In this document: positions 6,462 through 8,497 of the stretch, piece by piece
Numbering within the stretch: the stretch's first letter is position 1
How the letters are laid out: every line of letters starts with the position of its first letter
Position numbers and translations under genes: made by a program
Assembly: GCA_002403415.1 (NCBI GenBank)
Contig: DHHS01000004.1
Coordinates: 3,871-12,367 of the forward strand
Direction: 5' to 3'
DNA length: 8,497 bases
From: Sphingomonas sp. UBA4766
GTDB lineage: Bacteria > Pseudomonadota > Alphaproteobacteria > Sphingomonadales > Sphingomonadaceae
Notes under the pieces: model-generated
Database searches by the model: none
What the model was told of the DNA's origin: nothing
What the model saw: only the letters and a program-made list of their open reading frames with translations

Positions 6462-6922
6462 TTACGACCGATCGCGCGGCATTTCGCTCGGCCCTGCCGG
6501 GCGGTGGCCGCTTGATTGGGCTGGATGTCGGTACCAAGACGATCGGCACCGCACTGTGCGATGCCGGCTGGAGCTATGCGTCGCCCGCGATCCTGATCCG
6601 ACGGACTAAATTCACCGCGGACAAGGCAACCCTTGCCGCGCTAGTCGCCGAACAACGAGTGGCAGGGATCGTCATTGGCCTGCCGCTCAACCTGACCGAC
6701 GGGAGCGAGAGCCCGCGCTCGCAATCCAGCCGCGCCTTTGCCCGCAATCTTGCCGACTGGGGCTTGCCGATCTTCCTGCAGGATGAGCGCTGGTCAACGC
6801 AGGCCGTCGAGCGCCAGATGATTGCCGAGGACATCAGCCGCGCCAAGCGCGCCGAACGCATCGACAAGCTGGCGGCAAGCTATATCCTGCAAAGCGCAAT
6901 CGACGCGCTGGTGCGGGCTTAA
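6458..6922 (+). CDS. ruvX: Putative pre-16S rRNA nuclease / Holliday junction resolvase-like RuvX (YqgF)
   Basis: RuvX/YqgF is a small RNase H-fold nuclease linked to 16S rRNA 5'-end maturation and Holliday-junction resolution. The 154-residue product has the usual length. Likely metal-binding acidic residues are Asp23 in GLDVGTKTIG, Glu110 in QDERWST and Asp136 in RIDKLAASYIL; the family segment IVIGLPLNLTDGSES is near residues 71-85. The GTG at 6458 overlaps the TGA of the hydrolase gene by four bases (GTGA). No separate ribosome-binding sequence is evident, so translation is probably coupled. The open frame extends upstream to 6041 but only as an off-frame reading of the hydrolase gene. 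The TAA stop is immediately followed by the stop of the convergent permease gene. A ruvX near a divergent gatCA pair is, from memory, a recurring alphaproteobacterial arrangement. Confidence 0.93.
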   Translation: MITTDRAAFRSALPGGGRLIGLDVGTKTIGTALCDAGWSYASPAILIRRTKFTADKATLAALVAEQRVAGIVIGLPLNLTDGSESPRSQSSRAFARNLADWGLPIFLQDERWSTQAVERQMIAEDISRAKRAERIDKLAASYILQSAIDALVRA

Positions 6923-8338
6923 TCAGCGCGCGGAAGCCACCGGCACATAAACTTCCCAATTACCGCGCGGCTTTAGCACCAGTCGATAATAGGCAGCCGA
7001 CAACAGGATCTGTGCGCCGGTCATCAGCAAGCCGGTGCGCCCCTCGCCCGGATCGAGCCAGTTTAGCCAGACAATATACCCCAGCGCGCTCAGCGTGACG
7101 AGCGGGGCGAGCGGGTAAAGCGGCATTCGAAACGGTGCCTGCACCGTCTGCCCGCCCAGCCGCCCCGCAATCGCCGCCAGCGCGATTCCGCCATAGATCG
7201 CGATCAATCCCGTGCCACTCAGCACCAGCAATTGCTCCAGCGGCACGAAGCAGCACACCGCCCCCGCGCCCCCGACCAGCAGGGTCGAGATCCACGGCGA
7301 GCCCAGCCGCGGGTGGATCGCGGTCAGCAACTGATCCACTGGCCGCCCCCAACACCGGTCGCGCGCCGTGCCGTAAAAGAATCGCGCGCACGCGAGAATG
7401 CACGCAATCACCGCATTCACAATCGCAACCGCGACGCCGATCGCCAGCAGGTCTGCCGATGCCCCGCCCCCGTAATGGCGCACGACCAGCCCGAACGGAT
7501 CGTCATGGTTGAACAGCGCGATCAGATCGGGCGCCCCGATCAGCACCGCCAAAATCGGTAACCCTTCGACCATCAACGTTGCGATCATCGCCCAGAAAAT
7601 CGCGCGCGCAATGCCGTTCGGCGCGTCCTCCATCTCCTCACCGAAATAGACCGCCGCGCCGTATCCGTTCAGCGCGAAAATCGCGATCGACGCGGCAACG
7701 CCAATCGACGCCGCCGTCGCAGGGATCAACCCGGTTGCGGCTGAATCCAGCATCACCGGCGCCGCCAGAAACGCACCGACATCGCGCACGGCATGGCCAA
7801 AGCCAAACCACACCACCAGCACCGCCGCTACCAGCTCCACCGCCAGAAACGCGCCGGTAATCCAAGCATTGACCTTGATCTGAAGCAGCGAAACCAGCGT
7901 CGCGCCGATCACCACTGCCAGTGCGAGCGGAATTTGGGGCAATCCGGGCCAAATCGCGGCCAGCACCGCGCTCAGCCCCAGTCCGGCGACGGGAGGAAAC
8001 AGCAAGTTGTTGAACACATTGACGCCCAGCATCACAAAGCCGGCCATCGGCCCGATCGTGCGCGCGACCATCACATATTCGCCGCCCGCCACCGGCCAGT
8101 TCGATGCAAGCTCGGCATAAACATAGGCGGTCGCCACGCATACCAATGCCGCGAGCAGGACCGCCCACACCGCTCCCGTCCCCGCAACTTGCAACATGCC
8201 GGGCACAATCACGAACAGCGACGACACCGGCGTCGCTACCGATAGCGTCAGGAACAGCACCCCGAACAGGCCCAGGCTGCGCACCAGCCCCTCGGGTGCC
8301 ACTTCCTGGGCCTCGGTATCGGGACGATGATGCGGCAT
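6923..8338 (-). CDS. APC superfamily amino acid permease
   Basis: This is a 471-residue polytopic inner-membrane protein with about twelve hydrophobic segments. It fits secondary transporters of the amino acid-polyamine-organocation superfamily, which take up amino acids or amines with H+ or Na+. The N-terminal half has FLTLSVATPVSSLFVIVPG in the first helix (the unwound substrate-binding region) and AELASNWPVAGGEYVMVAR near residues 75-93, a characteristic APC stretch. FALNGYGAAVYFGEEMEDAP matches the helix-6 region followed by the GEE motif, with RAIFWA after it. The substrate cannot be deduced. The ATG at 8338 is preceded by AGGAAAGGGG at good spacing. The gene lies 48 bases downstream of aspS on the same strand with no terminator between, so co-transcription is plausible. 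Its stop touches the ruvX stop. Confidence 0.92.
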   Translation of the reverse strand: MPHHRPDTEAQEVAPEGLVRSLGLFGVLFLTLSVATPVSSLFVIVPGMLQVAGTGAVWAVLLAALVCVATAYVYAELASNWPVAGGEYVMVARTIGPMAGFVMLGVNVFNNLLFPPVAGLGLSAVLAAIWPGLPQIPLALAVVIGATLVSLLQIKVNAWITGAFLAVELVAAVLVVWFGFGHAVRDVGAFLAAPVMLDSAATGLIPATAASIGVAASIAIFALNGYGAAVYFGEEMEDAPNGIARAIFWAMIATLMVEGLPILAVLIGAPDLIALFNHDDPFGLVVRHYGGGASADLLAIGVAVAIVNAVIACILACARFFYGTARDRCWGRPVDQLLTAIHPRLGSPWISTLLVGGAGAVCCFVPLEQLLVLSGTGLIAIYGGIALAAIAGRLGGQTVQAPFRMPLYPLAPLVTLSALGYIVWLNWLDPGEGRTGLLMTGAQILLSAAYYRLVLKPRGNWEVYVPVASAR

Positions 8339-8341
8339 TGG

Positions 8342-8351
8342 CCCCTTTCCT
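8342..8351 (-). promoter_or_regulatory. Ribosome-binding site for the permease gene
   Basis: AGGAAAGGGG on the minus strand, with AGGA 9 bases before the ATG at 8338, is the strongest ribosome-binding sequence in the window. It confirms the permease start. Confidence 0.75.
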
Positions 8352-8386
8352 GCTCCGCCGACACCAGCCGCCGGGATTGACGATCG

Positions 8387-8497
8387 CTAACGGGCGGGCA
8401 TGTCTAGCGGACGAAGGTTAAGTTCCCGCAACTGCTTTGGCGTCGCGAAATTGGGCGCGCCCATCATCAGGTCCTCGGCCTTCTGGTTCATCGGGAA
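8387..8497 (-). CDS. aspS: Aspartyl-tRNA synthetase, C-terminal 36 residues (cut by window edge)
   Basis: The last 36 codons and a TAG stop are present; the rest lies beyond the right edge. The translated end begins FPMNQKAEDLMMGAPNF and continues TPKQLRELNLRPLDMPAR. This is the conserved C-terminal pattern of bacterial-type AspRS: the Phe-Pro after the catalytic-domain motif 3 region, then (D/C)LM-GAP and a terminal LxELNLR-like strand. AspRS charges tRNA-Asp. In organisms without AsnRS a non-discriminating form also puts Asp on tRNA-Asn, giving the GatCAB substrate. The residues that would tell the two forms apart are outside the window. The fragment is short, but the motif run is distinctive. 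Confidence 0.85.
   Translation of the reverse strand, partial: FPMNQKAEDLMMGAPNFATPKQLRELNLRPLDMPAR

Noticed and set aside
7793..8245. Plus-strand open frames opposite the permease gene
   Set aside because: They have Arg/His/Gln/Pro-rich composition typical of the complement of a membrane-protein gene; no motif is visible.
1..8497. Insertion sequence, prophage, CRISPR array or tRNA-linked integration site
   Set aside because: There are no transposase, integrase or phage genes, no spaced repeats, and no second copy of the tRNA-Asn 3' end that would mark an attachment site.

Overview
This is a GC-rich, densely packed chromosomal segment. It is most consistent with an alphaproteobacterium, probably Sphingomonadales: the protein style, the divergent gatC/ruvX-side arrangement and the DUF3089 hydrolase all fit. 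That assignment is an inference from familiarity, not from a database search. No mobile element, CRISPR array or rRNA gene is visible, and no gene-free stretch exceeds about 175 bases.

Layout. A tRNA-Asn(GTT) gene on the plus strand opens the window (65-139). Facing it is a long minus-strand block, read from 5178 down to 190: gatC, gatA, a predicted three-helix membrane protein, an acyltransferase-3 family membrane enzyme, a 48-residue single-helix membrane protein, and gatB. Four of the five junctions are stop/start overlaps; the gatA junction has a 41-base gap. The block therefore looks like one transcription unit in which gatC and gatA are separated from gatB by three membrane-protein genes. 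Divergent from gatC on the plus strand is a two-gene unit: a membrane-anchored DUF3089 alpha/beta-hydrolase with a TTG start, then ruvX, overlapping by GTGA. Its end abuts, with no spacer, the end of a minus-strand APC-family permease gene. The right edge holds the last 36 codons of aspS, 48 bases upstream of the permease and on the same strand.

How the genes fit together. The window holds tRNA-Asn, all three subunits of the GatCAB amidotransferase and the end of aspartyl-tRNA synthetase. In bacteria lacking asparaginyl-tRNA synthetase, these are the parts of the two-step route to Asn-tRNA(Asn): AspRS mischarges tRNA-Asn with Asp, and GatCAB amidates it. GatCAB also commonly makes Gln-tRNA(Gln) in this class. 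RuvX acts in Holliday-junction or rRNA processing. The acyltransferase, the two small membrane proteins, the DUF3089 hydrolase and the permease are envelope-associated and have no obvious link to translation. The window is mainly housekeeping; its most unusual part is the membrane-gene insert inside the gat operon.
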